Assembly: GCA_903813345.2 (NCBI GenBank)
Contig: CAIIXF020000009.1
Span: forward strand, 21,787,759 to 21,851,758
Direction of reading: 5' to 3'
DNA length: 64,000 bases
Source of the DNA: Owenia fusiformis
Taxonomy: Eukaryota > Annelida > Polychaeta > Sabellida > Oweniidae
Shown: in pieces, positions 50,501 to 62,599 of the stretch
How the letters are laid out: each line of letters begins with the position of its first letter
How positions within the stretch are numbered: position 1 is the stretch's first letter
Translations under genes and position numbers: made by a program
Notes under the pieces: model-generated
What the model was told of the DNA's origin: nothing
The model's input: only the letters and a program-made list of their open reading frames with translations
Databases searched by the model: none

Positions 50501-53500
50501 TATGGTGGGGGAGATGCTCCTGATAGATTTTATAAAAGGTGTGTTCCACATTTACGTATGAAATCCCTCAAATACTCCCTTTATTCCCAACAGAGAAATG
50601 TTCAGTAATGACAGGCTTCACTCTACTTAAAGTTAAGTTAGTTGGTTGAAAACCATAGCAGAAATGTGACTAATTTATTAGCCATCATGGCTTTCAGTTG
50701 GTTGAAAACCATAGCAGAAATGTGACTAATTCATTAGCCATCATGGCTTTCAGTTGGTTGAAAACCATAGCAGAAATGTGACTAATTCATTAGCCATCAT
50801 GGCTTTCAGTTGGTTGAAAACCATAGCAGAAATGTGACTAATTCATTAGCCATCGTGGCTTTCAGTTGGTTGAAAACCATAGCAGAAATGTGACTAATTC
50901 ATTAGCCATCGTGGCTTTCAGTTGGTTGAAAACCATAGCAGAAATGTGACTAATTCATTAGCCATCGTGGCTTTCAGTTGGTTGAAAACCATAGCAGAAA
51001 TTTGACTTATTCATTAGCCACTACTATGTTGATGGTGTACTTGTTGTTTCAGTGATAAGATGGACAAACAGGTACTGACATCTTCACGAGTTCACCTCCC
51101 ATCAGCTAGGTATGCTGCAGGTATTCTCAAAGATGGTGAGTTGCATTCAACAGATTCTATACTCAATTTTACAACTTTGAGTTTTTTTGTCCTAACTCTA
51201 TTGTACTCTACTTCTACTTCATTTAGTGGATTCGCCAAATTGTTAAAGTACACCAAGTTAAGTAGCCGGCAAATTCCCCGTAATGTAGTACCATTAGTAA
51301 TATTACAAGTCCGTCAAATCAAGTAGCCACCAAAATAAGTAGCACCTAAAACATTTGGCAGCATGATTAACGATCAAGTTATAACATAATATTTTACATC
51401 TCCATGTAAATGCATGCGGTTTACAGTAACTCCCTCAAGTCACCAACATCAAAAAAAGTTTGATATCTTTACCACCTGTTATTTAATATCTTGAGGGTTT
51501 CTTTTGCCATAATGTTTGCTGCGCTTAGACACCACATGATTGTATGGATTACAGCAATGTAAAGTGAATCCAGTTCTTGTCTATTCCACTAGGTGAGCTT
51601 CATCTTACCTCCGTTCATGGAGTGGTTCAGATGAGACCAAGCTTTGGATATATGGACAAGGCAGACACTAAAATCAAAGAGGACATAAAGGCACAAGAAG
51701 CTGGTGAGATTTGAATTACATTATTGTGTGTCATAAAAATGTTAAGAATGAGACACAATGAATATAGTGAAGTGAATGAAGGAATTTATTAGAAATAAAG
51801 TTAATTTATAAGAATATAGAGAAGCAGAATTCAAGTTTAAGTGTCAAAGCGCCTGCTGGATTAGGCAGTAGTGATATGGAGTATTGGACATTTTGTGGCG
51901 ATGTTGAATCGGATTTTGAAAATTCTTTCTTCAACAGAGTTTATGCCCTAACTAAATTAGACATTTGACAAGAGAGTACTTCCTAAACTAGCATTTATAT
52001 ATTCTAGGGGAGTCTTCCCAAGATGAAGAGGAAGAAGCTAAACCAATTCATGTGAAATTTTCCCGAGTTGAAAGTGAAGAAGCTAAAGCACGTCGTAAGG
52101 CATCATATGGTTATCTGCTGAAACAACAAGATGAAGAGCCCTGGGTCAAAATGAACTTCCACTCCCAACATGTCAGTACTTTTTGAGGATTTTTTCAACA
52201 CAGACATACTTACTAAGTCTTACATGAAAACATAATCAGATACACTCAAATATTCATAACCCATTTAATCCATTAAGATAACTTACTTTTTAGATGAATT
52301 ATACTTTTATTTTCTAATGTTGATTTGAATTTCAACTACTATTAATTGAGTGTCGTATATGACCTTTTCTTATTTACTTCAAACCTTAAACAGACCAGCA
52401 ATGGACAATGGCTATTTTGGATCCCATGATTCATTATCTAGTGATCAGATGCATATCTCAATGTTTAGATATATTTTCTAGGCTGATTTATCCCAGGCAG
52501 TGCACCAGCAGCTCACCTCCAATGTGTCCCAACCTGTATCTGAACTACATTCTACTCCCAATGAATTCCTTGAAAAATTGATTGAAAAACCGAGTGAATC
52601 CAATAGGTAAGTTTTGCAGATGATGGTATATTAATATACATGTACATTGTCACTTGCAGACAAGATAGATCATATTCTTTTCAAATCTGAGATTCACATT
52701 TTTGAGCTTTGTTTTCAAGAAATCTTATATGATTTAATTATAACTATCAGAGATATGATGTTGACTTATATGAAAGGGCTAATAGATGTAGCTCTCATCC
52801 TAAATAACCCTAAAATATTGTTAATTCATAGTATTACTTACATCATTGGTAATTCTGTGACCAGAGTTTGAACCAGTAACAATTGTTACACTTTTGTAAT
52901 AGCAACCACATAGTGACATTTTGTTATGTTACTCTTGTGTTTTATGATTTGCTGTAAGCTATTCTTTAAATTCCAGTGAGAAACCTGCTCTTCCAACTAA
53001 CGTGATATCACTGACCCAATTACGTAACATGCCAGTCAGTGATCAAATCAGATCCCTTCTCATCAATGGTAACTATGGTTACAATATTTTTTCTTCAATA
53101 ATGATTATCTCGCAGAACAAATTATGAATGAGTTGATAAACATGGTTTGTTCAGTGGGATTTGCTACTCAGCTATTTTTTTCTAGTGATGGTTACAATAA
53201 ATTGTCAACAGATAATCAAATTTATTGAACAGTTTCTTGAATATCTGTACCTTAAAAAGGTACACTATTGTTGTTTGAGCTTGGTTTTGACATTCAATTC
53301 TTAAATATGCCCCTCCCCATAACTTAACTTCAAGGGTATGCCTACTTATGTATATATGATTCCAGGCAAAGTAATCCTTTGACTGTTAAACTATAGGGTG
53401 GTCATTTTGAATGTCATGCACAATATTGTTCATGCCTCATTTTTATTTGATATATATATATATAGGAGTCAATGAATAATTTTTTTTTTTGATTTAATAA

Positions 53501-56500
53501 ATTGACCAGTCAATTGATCTGCATAGGCTGCTATTACCAAAAAGTTCACTCCCATGCTATAATGATCTTTAAATTCTTTATATTTTAGCCAAAGTAATAA
53601 AATTCAGCACACTAATGCAACTATTGCCAAAGAACACAGATGTGACAGCTGCACTACGTCCATTACAGCAGGTGGCCATGTTGGTCCAAGGTTGCTGGGT
53701 CGTCAAAAGGTGTGTTATTTGTAATTACAAGACTCGTCATCATTTGGTTAGCAGCCTTTTAGTGACTTGAGCACAATACCTTCTGAGTGACAAACCTTAT
53801 AGGTTTCAATTTACAGTGTCAAAACTTAAAATTTCATATTTCACGATTTGTAAATAGTCGTTAGTATTGTATTCAATCTTGGTTTAAACTATCCAACTTG
53901 TAAAAATTGGTTTAAAAAAACGCAATCAGCTGAGTTGTTTTGCTCATAAATTGAAATGCATGTTTCAGTGATGTTCTCTACCCAAAGGATACCTGTAGTC
54001 CCCACAGTGGTGCATCCTCTGATATTTTGTGTCGAAGTAGAGATTATGTCATGTGGAAGTTTACTCAAAGTCGACATGTTATAAGGAAGGAAATCACATC
54101 AGTCATTAAGGTAATAGTAAAACCTTTCATTGCCATTAAGGTAATACAACAAAACGTCACTTTGGTCATTTAAGTACATTGAAACCTGTTAAGTTGAACA
54201 CCTCTGTCAGTGGAACACTTTTCATAGTCCTAAGATCAACAGACTTATTGTTGAATGAACATTTGTAAGTGGAACACCTCCTAAGTGGAACACTTTTAAG
54301 TGGTACCAAAGGTGTTCCACTTAGACAGGTTTTACTTTATAGGTAAGCTTGAACACCATTGTGATATGAACAATTAATGGGCATCTTTATTATTCCTCCA
54401 ATTAGGTCCCATGCTAAATCAAACCTCTCTGAAATGAATACCCCAAACTGAGCACTTTTTGTTCAGGCTTAAGAGTGCTCACATCATAGGGATTTTACTG
54501 TTGTTTACTATAACAATGGTCTTTCCGGTCTGGTGCGCTTTTACAAATGAAGTTTGATTTGTCTCTTTTTGGAAATTAATATAGGGTGTTACCTTGACAA
54601 CCAATGATGTGTTGTTTTCAGTGTTTTGAGTTGTTGTTTCACAGAATATGCATTTGTTTTGCAGCTATCCACTGAGGACGTCAGGGCAATTTTAGAACAG
54701 ATGTCCAAAGTTAAGGCTCATCATGGATGGGAGTTTATACAGGAGACAGATAACACATTCTTATCAAGGTAATGGATTTGGTTATTCATTGGTAAAATAG
54801 TTGTAACAGATTAAGAATGAGTGGTTCTTATTTGTGCTAAATGAGACAAAGAATTCCATCGCATTAATTCAAATGAATATTACCTTATCATGGTTTCTCA
54901 GAAAAAATCCAAGACATTTATGCAAACATCAAAAAAACTACACCAAAAGTGTCCATCAATGCAATATTTTGAGTTTTAAAGGATATCTTTAATTTTAGTG
55001 GATCTTGTTCTTGTAGACACCCGGAGGTAGCTCAAAGACAAACCATGCTATGGGAAGCCAAGTACCAACAACTTTGTAAGCAGCTTAAGCTGACTGCTGT
55101 CAAAGAAGAGAAAAAAGGTACATGTATCATGGTTAAAGCAAATTCAGCATTCAGCTCTGAAATGTTAATTGATGAACTAATAAATTCTGAAAGCGAGAAA
55201 GGGTAGTATGTGAATTTGGTCGGAATTTTGAATTTTCCTTACATAAATAAAATAAATATGAACGATTTTGTTATGGAAATATTGTAATAGTCCTCCATGC
55301 AGTTATAGACTTGCTGCCTTCTAGTGAGTAAAACATGTTGATAATTTATTCGGGTGAATCTGCAAATAGGCCTGCTCATTGAATTCCTCCCATGCAGAAA
55401 TACAAACCTGAGAGAAGTGAAAAAAAAAGTATTAAAAGTCACAAAAAGTTAAAATAAGAAATAAGTTCAAACCAACATAATTTGATATACTAACGAATTG
55501 TCACAAATTGATGCAAATGTCTTTTTCAGATGGAGGTATGTCTCCCCCAGAAAGACCTAAAAGACGCCGAACGACATCTAAATCTCGACGTTCATTTTCT
55601 GATCACAGTGATACAGATTCTGATGCACCTAAAACAGAAGTTAAAAATGAAAACATTGACACTAGTAGACTGAGTGGTGGAACAGCTGTTGCTAATGGCC
55701 CTGTTAGAGCCAGGCGACGTTCATCTAGTGATCAAGATAAAGATAAACGTAAAAAGGAACTCCATTTATTTATTAATGAGAAAATTAGTGAGATGGGGGT
55801 GGTGACATTTAGTGAACTCAAGCGCCAGTTTCAGTTAAAGTTAGCGTCCTGTCCCCCAGGACATGTACTGGGTACAGGAGTCTCTGACAGAATGCTACAA
55901 CAAGCTGTCTTGGATTGTGGCGGTGAACGTCTCAAGAGTGAGGTATGAAACTCCTTCAAAACCTTCTCAAAAGCTTTTCCCTCTCTATCAAAGTGAAGCA
56001 TGCCTTAACAGAGTGCTTTTACAATGGTTTATCACAGTTCAGAATCAGTCAATGTTAACTTAAAGTTGAGGACTGCAAGATTTGAAACTTTGATATTCAA
56101 ATGTTCAGTTTACAGATTTTATGGTACTTCACAAGTACAGAATTAATCTCACTCAAGCAATTTAAGGGGGTTCCAAATAGATGATGTTTATAAACACAAT
56201 TCCACAATTAGTCACTTTGACGTCATGTCATTTGTTCTTCATATAAAGTTCATGCAAAAGGGTAGTTGGAGATCCCTTACACTTTACTTTACTGTTGATA
56301 TTTAGTCTTCATATTTTGTATTTCCAGTGGCCACCTAAAGTAACAAAGGAAGAGCTGTTCATATTCTATAAACCAGGAGATTCTACTTATGTTCAGGTAC
56401 GAAATTAAAAACAAAATTATGTACACTTTATCACAAATTAATTTTTAGGCCTCTGACAGTTAGGGTGTATAACTATCTTAAGTAATGGATATTTTTGAAT

Positions 56501-57460
56501 TGTGTGATTAATAATGGCAAAAATTGAGACTATGGAAAGTGCTTTTGGCCATTTCAAAAATTAGTCCATCTTTATAAAAGTGTTGTTTCAAGGACAGATA
56601 ATGTATCATATTTCCTTTTTACACATTAATCAGAAGTGATAGGAAGACCAACCTGAAAGTTTGTATTCTGTAGTCCTTGGGGTAAGAATTTATTTCCATC
56701 CCAAAATGTTACTAACCCACGTGAATTCTTTCTGTGAGTTTCTATGTTCTTTAGTTCTTTTAGATATTACACATTGAATCAAATCTCAACCCTTAGATGA
56801 GACTGTGGAAATGGGAGATTTAATAATTTAGTACTTTGGAATTTATTTCAGACGAGGCAACGAATGTTGGAGATGTTCCATCTGGACTCTAAGATTCGTC
56901 TCCATGTCCTCCAGCAACTTCTCAATGATAAAGAGGGCTTAACTCTAACAGCTCCAGAGATTAAAAATATAGTAAAGGTACATATGTCTCATTCAGAAAT
57001 AATAATCTGAAGTTTCTTTTCTGTAATGTAGCAGGTTAAATGAAAAGAATGAACAAAATGGAGAAATGTTCAAACAATATTTATTTGTTTAAGATTACAT
57101 ATTTCCTAATATTTACATGATATACATGAGTTTTAATTAACATAACATGCAAATATGTACAAAAACAATCAGTCCTACATATGAGTAAACCAGGTAAAAA
57201 ATAGATACTATGTGTGCATTCGGACCAAACTGACGGTCTCATCAGCTGGAATAAGTATTACCCAATTAGCATTTGAATAGATTTTATTGCCTACTGCTAA
57301 GAAGCCTGATAAGCACCAAGTAACGAGTGGGGGCCGACTTTCGATACACACTAAATTTCTATAATATTTCTAACCTCACTGTCTGTTGCAGGACTACTGC
57401 GTGCCTGGGAAAAATGGCCTGTGGTATCTAAAGGGCACACAACCAACTGATAACTCCTAG
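44511..57460 (+). CDS. POLR3E: RNA polymerase III subunit RPC5, 17 coding exons
   Basis: Exons: 44511-44543, 49122-49172, 49403-49480, 50408-50538, 51053-51135, 51593-51703, 52008-52171, 52482-52606, 52977-53068, 53589-53709, 53969-54110, 54665-54768, 55017-55117, 55530-55942, 56328-56396, 56852-56977, 57392-57460; every phase joins, 670 aa (human about 708). Recognised from MDAEEDPVVHE, VYLSKSLADNLYLLQYPVRP, GEQIALNVDGA, LHLTSVHGVVQMRPSFGYMD, VVKSDVLYPKD, DYVMWKFTQSR, LASCPPGHVLGTGVSDRML and final LWYLKG. RPC5 pairs with RPC4 as the TFIIF-like Pol III subcomplex, in the nucleus, aiding initiation and termination; the C-terminal part forms winged-helix repeats. A charged, serine-rich linker lies in exon 14. 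Intron 1 is 4.6 kb and repeat-rich; intron 4 ends in a 56-bp minisatellite. Shares a 53-bp divergent promoter with CLC-7. Confidence 0.96.
44905..46230. mobile_element. nested inverted-repeat element(s) in POLR3E intron 1
   Basis: AAAGTCAGCACT(C/A)TCAATGG occurs at about 44914 and 45275 in direct orientation and as its complement CCATTGATAGTGCTGACT at about 46203. Sequence next to the outer ends is also inverted (GTCCATAAGAC versus GCCTTATGGAC), so one element may span 44905-46230 with a second copy inside. Two NRF-1-like palindromes (about 45447 and 45499) lie within. A poly-G run sits at 45847. Confidence 0.5.
46231..46340. repeat. GGCTCTTTAGC palindromic repeat, block 1
   Basis: TTAAGGCTCTTTAGCCAAAT is followed by GCTAAAGAGCCTTAAAATTT and further arms; the same motif forms a longer block at 48182-48330 in the same intron. 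Confidence 0.75.
46722..46794 (+). pseudogene. tRNA-Glu-like pseudogene or SINE head
   Basis: TGGTATAGTGGTTAGGATGC matches the tRNA-Glu A-box/D-arm and GGGTTCGATTCCCC the B-box/T-arm, at normal tRNA spacing with TTC at the anticodon position in TTTTCAC. The acceptor and anticodon stems do not pair, so it is not a working tRNA. It could be the tRNA-derived head of a SINE; the sequence after it (T run, then GAATAACAAGCCGGAAG) is not a known tail to me. Confidence 0.6.
47129..47880. repeat. diverged 0.35-0.38-kb tandem duplication, two units
   Basis: Landmarks recur in order: ATGCTGTTTTT (47131, 47512), TTGCAAAAAC, ACGTGATTGCCTGGTCTTAC (47309, 47652), ACCTTTAAAAAGCCAAATTT, GACTGAGGATTGA, CGGTAGA(T/C)CGGAAGT. 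Offsets of 381 and 343 bp show small indels between units. In POLR3E intron 1. Confidence 0.75.
48182..48330. repeat. GGCTCTTTAGC palindromic array, block 2
   Basis: Alternating orientations of AAGGCTCTTTAGC and GCTAAAGAGCCTTAAA, at least six arms, giving several possible hairpins. Related to 46231-46340. Confidence 0.8.
48355..48689. mobile_element. MITE with about 105-bp inverted arms
   Basis: The left arm ACCACAGGAAGTTGTATCAA continues for about 105 bp and is matched imperfectly by the complement of the right arm (48585-48689, ending TTGATACAACTTCCTGTGGT). The arms include AGATGTAT(T/C)CCTCA and AATTCG. No transposase. In POLR3E intron 1. Confidence 0.75.
49173..50407 (+). other. POLR3E introns 2 and 3
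   Basis: Exon 3 lies at 49403-49480 between them. Intron 3 contains an AT-rich stretch with repeated GCGTCC / GTGTCC phrases at about 49915-50350 that suggests an old inserted element without clear ends. Confidence 0.4.
50640..51020. repeat. 56-bp minisatellite in POLR3E intron 4, 7 copies
   Basis: Unit starts AGTTGGTTGAAAACCATAGC; starts at 50640, 50696, 50752, 50808, 50864, 50920 and 50976 give an exact 56-bp period. The last unit diverges and ends 33 bp before exon 5. Unlike the CLC-7 arrays it includes no exon sequence, though GGCTTTCAG in each unit is acceptor-like. Confidence 0.92.
53451..53464. repeat. short (TA)n tract
   Basis: About seven TA steps followed by GGAGTC and a T run, inside POLR3E intron 9, which otherwise shows nothing of note. 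Confidence 0.6.
54176..54340. mobile_element. MITE with GAAACCTGTTAAGTTGAACACC ends
   Basis: The left end ATTGAAACCTGTTAAGTTGA and the complement of the right end TAAAACCTGTCTAAGTGGAA are inverted repeats; the interior repeats AAGTGGAACAC. Related to 38923-39117. In POLR3E intron 11. Confidence 0.65.
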
Positions 57461-58540
57461 CACAGCCTTTGATTAGTCTAAGGATATTATGAATAGAAAA
57501 TCAGGAGAACCGTAATCTGAAGAAAAGCACAGCTATCAGAGCAAAGATTTCAATTAATAAAATAGAATTAATGTGCACTTTTCATGATGTTGGACTACAA
57601 TTTTCAATTTGGAACATTTCAAATTTCTGGATAAAAATTAGCAGTAGGGCTCTCGTGTATGATGGTCTTACATCTCATGTAGCCATAACCAGTTTTAAGT
57701 AATTGAGCCATTGGATATATTACAGCTTTAAAGACATATTCAGAGGTTTGACTTTTGACTATAAATATTGCAATAAACATCTCCCATGGGTAAATATACA
57801 GGGTGACCCAATCTTTTGCATTTTTTCATGTAAAGGATGATCCAAAATCTTGCATGTTTTCAAGTATAGGGCAAGCCAAAATCTTGCATGTATTCATGTA
57901 CAGGGTGAACCAAGCATATGTAATATGCAGTTTCATGTTGTCCATTGATGTAATCGTATGTCTATGCATCACTTAAATGTATATGATCATTGATGAATAT
58001 GAAATGTAAAGAAATATGGAATATGAGGGGAAAATTGGAATATGATGGTTGATTAGGAAGTTTTGGAGTTAGAAAAATGAATACGAAAAATTTAAATGTG
58101 GAATGTGTAGTTTGGAGAAATTATGAATATGAAGCTAAAAAAGTTAAAAATTACGTCCCCTGGGCCCTCCACATTTTAGGAGTTATCAGAAATCTAGAAA
58201 AAGCCTACATTTGCAGTAACACCGTCAGGTCAGGTAGTTAATGAGCTGAGATACAGTATTAGCTATACGATATGAATGGTGTCGTTTTATTATGTTTATG
58301 TATAAACCTAAAGTAAAAATAAAAAATGCATTCATGACTAACTTGTCTTGTGTTTCAAAATGTATAATTTTTTAAGAGGTGTATATTTTCATTTTTCTCA
58401 GAAGTTTCTTTAACCCCCTGTCAGTATAAGTTATGAACTTCTCTGTTCACTGAAACTGGCATTGAAATTCTATAAAGTTGAAAACCATATATCAAATGTT
58501 ATTTTTCAACAGGAAAATTCATGTCATTCATAATGATTTG
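57461..58540 (+). other. POLR3E 3' UTR and flank with short degenerate tandem repeat
   Basis: AATAAA motifs at 57557 and 57769 are candidate polyadenylation signals. Bases 57800-57920 hold three degenerate units of ACAGGGTGACCCAATCTTGC-TTCATGT type, about 47 bp each, starting with the mariner-end-like ACAGGGTG. Confidence 0.5.
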
Positions 58541-61039
58541 TGATTTTTGCTACATGCCTTTGTTTTGTCGACATTCCATCGCGATAAACGCGCCTCTTTG
58601 TCTTGAACTTTCGCAAACTACTGAGTGATAAGAGAGGCCAAGGGGTCCGGTAAACCAGAAGGTCGATATCCAGTTATCAAATTCTGGTGCGATGTATAAC
58701 CACCGGGAGTGACATTTTGTTACTGTGTAACCTTGTCTGATTGATTGAAGAACAATTGCTAATGGCATTAATTAATAGTTACTTCAATACTTCACGTCAT
58801 CATCTATTGTCACTTCAGATCTATAGTTTTATAATCACTTTCAATAAACCAATACACCGACTAAGCAAATATCATCTTGTTTTAATTCTTTGTGTGAAGA
58901 ACCATTGATTGATGGCATGTGGTATGTAATTTGATGAACATCTACTTCAGGAAGGAAATGTTGAGTCACAGACCTGGAGGTCAAAATATGTGTTTTCTAA
59001 AAGAAAAGTATTATGTTTTCAAATTCAATTGTTACCATTCAAAAGGTGACAATTATTTATAAATTGAGGATGTGTAAAATATTCAGAATTTTTTGATGAC
59101 CTGGTTTAAGACCCTTTTCCATATAAATGGAAAAATAGATGGCATCATTGGTGTTGGTAGGGCGAGATAACATGGCAGCCTATAGCAAGAGTCACTTAAA
59201 GAGGCTCTATACCATAGGATAGCACAATCAAGACCCCTCTGGACCTTTTTGCATATTGAGCTTAACCACATATTCACCGATCTACTTATCAAAGAAGAAG
59301 TCTCAAATCCCCCGATTTAAGTGTTAATTTTACGATTGTGCTCACCGATCTAATTATTTTCACGGAAATTAATTCAATCTGAAGTTTAAATATACCGGGG
59401 AAATCCCCCTGTTATCTTATTGGTCGTTGTTGAATTTGTTTATCATGAACCTGATTGGCTGCTTGGTTCAAGCCGCGTTTGGGCGTTTGCGTGACTCAAC
59501 GGGGATTCTCCTCGCTAGCCGAGGAATCGATTGTGTTTAATTCTGGAGGTTGGTTGTTCTGCTGATTATTTCAATATTTCGGCAATAATATACCCATAAG
59601 TTATTCTCAAGATATATCTATGGTATGTGAGATATTATATAATCAATAACAATGGGACATCATTGATTGTCTGGGTGAGAAACCTTTGGTATAATGCATC
59701 TTTAATTTCTTGATTTAAGAAGTAATTCCATTTATATCAACTTAAAACACCATTGGAATCTAACTATATGATATTATGGACATGTGGACATTGAGATCCC
59801 TTTAAGAGTAAATGAACTTTTAAAGGTTTTTCAACATTGTGTCAATGGGGATTTAGCCCGACCTTTTTCAGAAAACTCGAAAATCTTTAGATTTTGAATA
59901 AAGGTAAACAACTGTACAGATCAAAGTTGATTTGGTAGAAAATTACACACAGATCGAATTCAAATATGCCAATTAAATGGAAGAAAATGCTGGTCTTTAA
60001 TGTCGAGCGAATGCAGAGGGTATTGGCATTGTGTTCAACAGTGTTGATTATAGGGCCATTTCCTCAACAGGTTCCTCAATTTTGGATTTGTGTTTGACCG
60101 AGGGCATGTTTATCTCTAAATCTACAAAAACAAAATATATGATTTAAAGCATATATATTAATAAATACGCATTCGAACAATCCCGTATGTTTTTAAATTA
60201 GTATATGTGCTTTAAATCATATATTTTAATTTTTTGATTAAATAATTCAACTGATCTGCTCCGGTTACGTTCCCAGCTCCGGTTACGTTCCTAAGTAATA
60301 TTTTTAAAACTTTTTTTTTAATTAAACAAATCAGAGTCGTGTGAATCAGAAATAACAGAATTATTCAAAAGTATAAGGACTATTCTGTACTTTTTTCAAA
60401 AGTCTATACTTAAATGTTGTGAAAAGTTATAATCGAAAAACCATCTTTCGGAGTAAAGTCCCTCTGCGCCGATTTCAATAACTTCGTACTTGAACAGAAC
60501 TAGGTTCCAACAGAATTCCTACAAACTCATGAATGAAATAGTTATTGCATGGAATACTTACTTTTGTCACAATCAAAATAGAACTCTAGTTCAGTAAAAA
60601 ATATATTGTGCTAAATTATTGCCATTTCTTAGTAAAATGTCGTTCTCCGGTACGTTGCCAAAATTATTCGATGGTACCCCGTGATTAAGGCTCTCCTGAA
60701 GAAGTCCGTTCAACTTACGCGCTTCTTTATAAGCGCGCAATCCCCAGCGCTTGATTGAAGTCACCCGCAAAAGCAGAACGATCTGTAAACTTCAAGTCAT
60801 TTCGACTCCATTTCTGGTTTGTTGTTCTCTTATGGTATTTCGGTTTTGGCAAGGGTCTTACATTCTGATTTATCAGAGTCCCTCTTTACCTAACGTTTTT
60901 GAGAGATTCTGATTTATCAGAGTCCCTCTTTACCTAACGTTTTTGAGAGAACTATGAACTGAACTATTCCAAAAGGATAGTAAAGGCTGTGGATCCCACA
61001 ATGTCGTAAAGGCTGTGGATCCCACAATGAGGGTCTTAC
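58541..61039. other. intergenic; small direct and inverted repeats
   Basis: No gene recognised. Seen: a hairpin at 60133-60227 with 29-bp arms (AAAATATATGATTTAAAGCA); CTCCGGTTACGTTCC twice at about 60257-60291; a 45-bp direct repeat starting ATTCTGATTTATCAGAGTCC (about 60863 and 60907); and a 26-bp repeat GTAAAGGCTGTGGATCCCAC twice at about 60980-61030. Confidence 0.5.
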
Positions 61040-61263
61040 GGTATATTCAAACATTCCAAGTGGAGCCGCTAACACGACTCTTGCTTCACGAATTGGTATT
61101 GGGCTATTATCATCAATATAAGCTAAGGCGTCTTCCTTTAGAGTTACTCTCTTTTCAATTACATACACTATCGTATCAGAAGCAGAAATTGTTACTTTGG
61201 TCAATATGGTGACATTTAGATTCTCTTGAAGGTATTTGAGGATTTTATTTATTTCCGGCCAAA
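61040..61263 (-). CDS. candidate internal exon, product not recognised
   Basis: A minus-strand frame of 74 codons between an acceptor-like GACAAG (61264 side) and a GTAAG donor below 61040. It begins WPEINKILKYLQENLNV and includes TISASDTIVYVIEKRVTLKE and APLGMFEYT. Codon pattern and length look exonic, and the direct repeats just downstream contain a second GTAAGACCCT donor-like copy (near 60855). I do not recognise the family and found no neighbouring exon, so it may be a chance frame or a mobile-element fragment. Confidence 0.25.
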
Positions 61264-62120
61264 CTTGTCAGTTCGTCAAATACTGATGGGTCGTTTTGAT
61301 GTTTCATTTCTACTCCTTCTGGACATGTCAGCTGGCCATTTGATACTGCAAGTATAACAACTACTGTCACATTCGATCAGGAAGAGCTAAATGAATTAAA
61401 ATGATTCAATTACATCAAAATGGTAATTGATCGAAATAATCAAATATTAAGCGGCGAGAGAAATATTTGAGTTATCACCACAAATAGTAAAACCTAAATT
61501 TAATCGGAATTACAATTCCTTGAAAATTAATACACAAATGTTCACACCATTTATTAGAACTAGTAGAATCAGTGCGAACCTCAACCGAAGTGACATCATC
61601 ATTAACGCCTCTTTGCGTGTATTGAACTTGGTGATGCTACCTGCTTCAAATCCATGCCTATGCTTGCTACTTCTCAGCTATGTGTTCTATAATGATTACG
61701 TTTGTGATAACCCAACAGATTTACTTTCTTGTTTGCCGCTATTCAGTTATGTCAGTTCGATGTCTCACCACTGTTGGGTTTCACTTAATGTTGTTTATAT
61801 ACTCACATACATGTTTAGATCCTTATTATCCACTAAAGTGTCATATTCTTGTAATTTGTGGATATTGTTGCTCTCGTTCGTACTTTTGGCGTAATTCTCG
61901 AACTATTCTTAGTTCCGTTCGTACTTTTGACGTAAAAAGGTCAAGGTTACTGTCGTAGTTTTCTGGTCTAAATTTCACCCTGTTTACTATGTTTTATCGT
62001 TAATCTAGTAGGATATGCACTTAATACGTAAATTCAGCTCTCTATAGGTAGTTAAAACTTTGCTATCGGTCCCGTATTGGCGAAGTTATGGCCGTTTTTG
62101 TGGATTTACATAAGTTCGTA
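61264..62120. other. intergenic, nothing recognised
   Basis: The phrase TTCGTACTTTTG(G/A)CGTAA is repeated at about 61877 and 61918. The plus-strand open frame at 61520-61894 shows no recognisable domain. Confidence 0.35.
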
Positions 62121-62129
62121 ATTTATGTA

Positions 62130-62170
62130 GGGCGCTGCGCGTGCGCAGAAGACAGGTAGCCATCTTATGT
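62130..62170. promoter_or_regulatory. possible promoter patch (NRF-1-like and YY1-like)
   Basis: GCGCTGCGCGTGCGCAG (about 62132-62148) is NRF-1-like and AGCCATCTTATG (about 62158) contains the YY1 core GCCATCTT. The patch is GC-rich in AT-rich surroundings. It could drive the weak plus-strand candidate exon at 62394. Confidence 0.3.
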
Positions 62171-62393
62171 TTTTCGAGTAAATCATTCGTGATTTGCTCC
62201 GCTATCTTCACTCAAAATGTCGCTATTGTTGACCGTCGAGGTGTCTTAACTGTCTCACGATTTACACCAGTAAGTCGTCCGTCCACATGAGGTGATTACA
62301 ACAGGATTTGCACGAAGTCTGACCCCCAAATCAGGCTTGAAGTTTGAGGTTCACCCCTCCCGCATGATTTGCAATTGTCAGCACGTCTGACAA

Positions 62394-62483
62394 ATGGCGA
62401 ACTACATACCACCAACAACCAACCACTCATATGCTGATGCAAATACCTCATGTGGATGGACACCCTTCACCTCATTTCAAGCT
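62394..62483 (+). CDS. candidate first exon, product not recognised
   Basis: ATG followed by ANYIPPTTNHSYADANTSC up to a GTAAGC donor-like site after TTTCAAGCT. It follows the promoter-like patch at 62130. No domain recognised and no second exon seen before the window ends; it may be chance. Confidence 0.2.
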
Positions 62484-62599
62484 GTAAGCACTCTATGTAT
62501 ACTGAGTGTGGTGAAATTGGCAAGTATTACATTTGGATTTGGATTTGACTTGTTAATGCAAAAGCACATTGGAATTATTTGACCCATATTTTGTTTACA

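Noticed and set aside
61520-61894. 124-codon plus-strand frame with hydrophobic stretches
   Set aside because: Composition is T-rich low-complexity; no signal peptide plus domain pattern or splice context was found.
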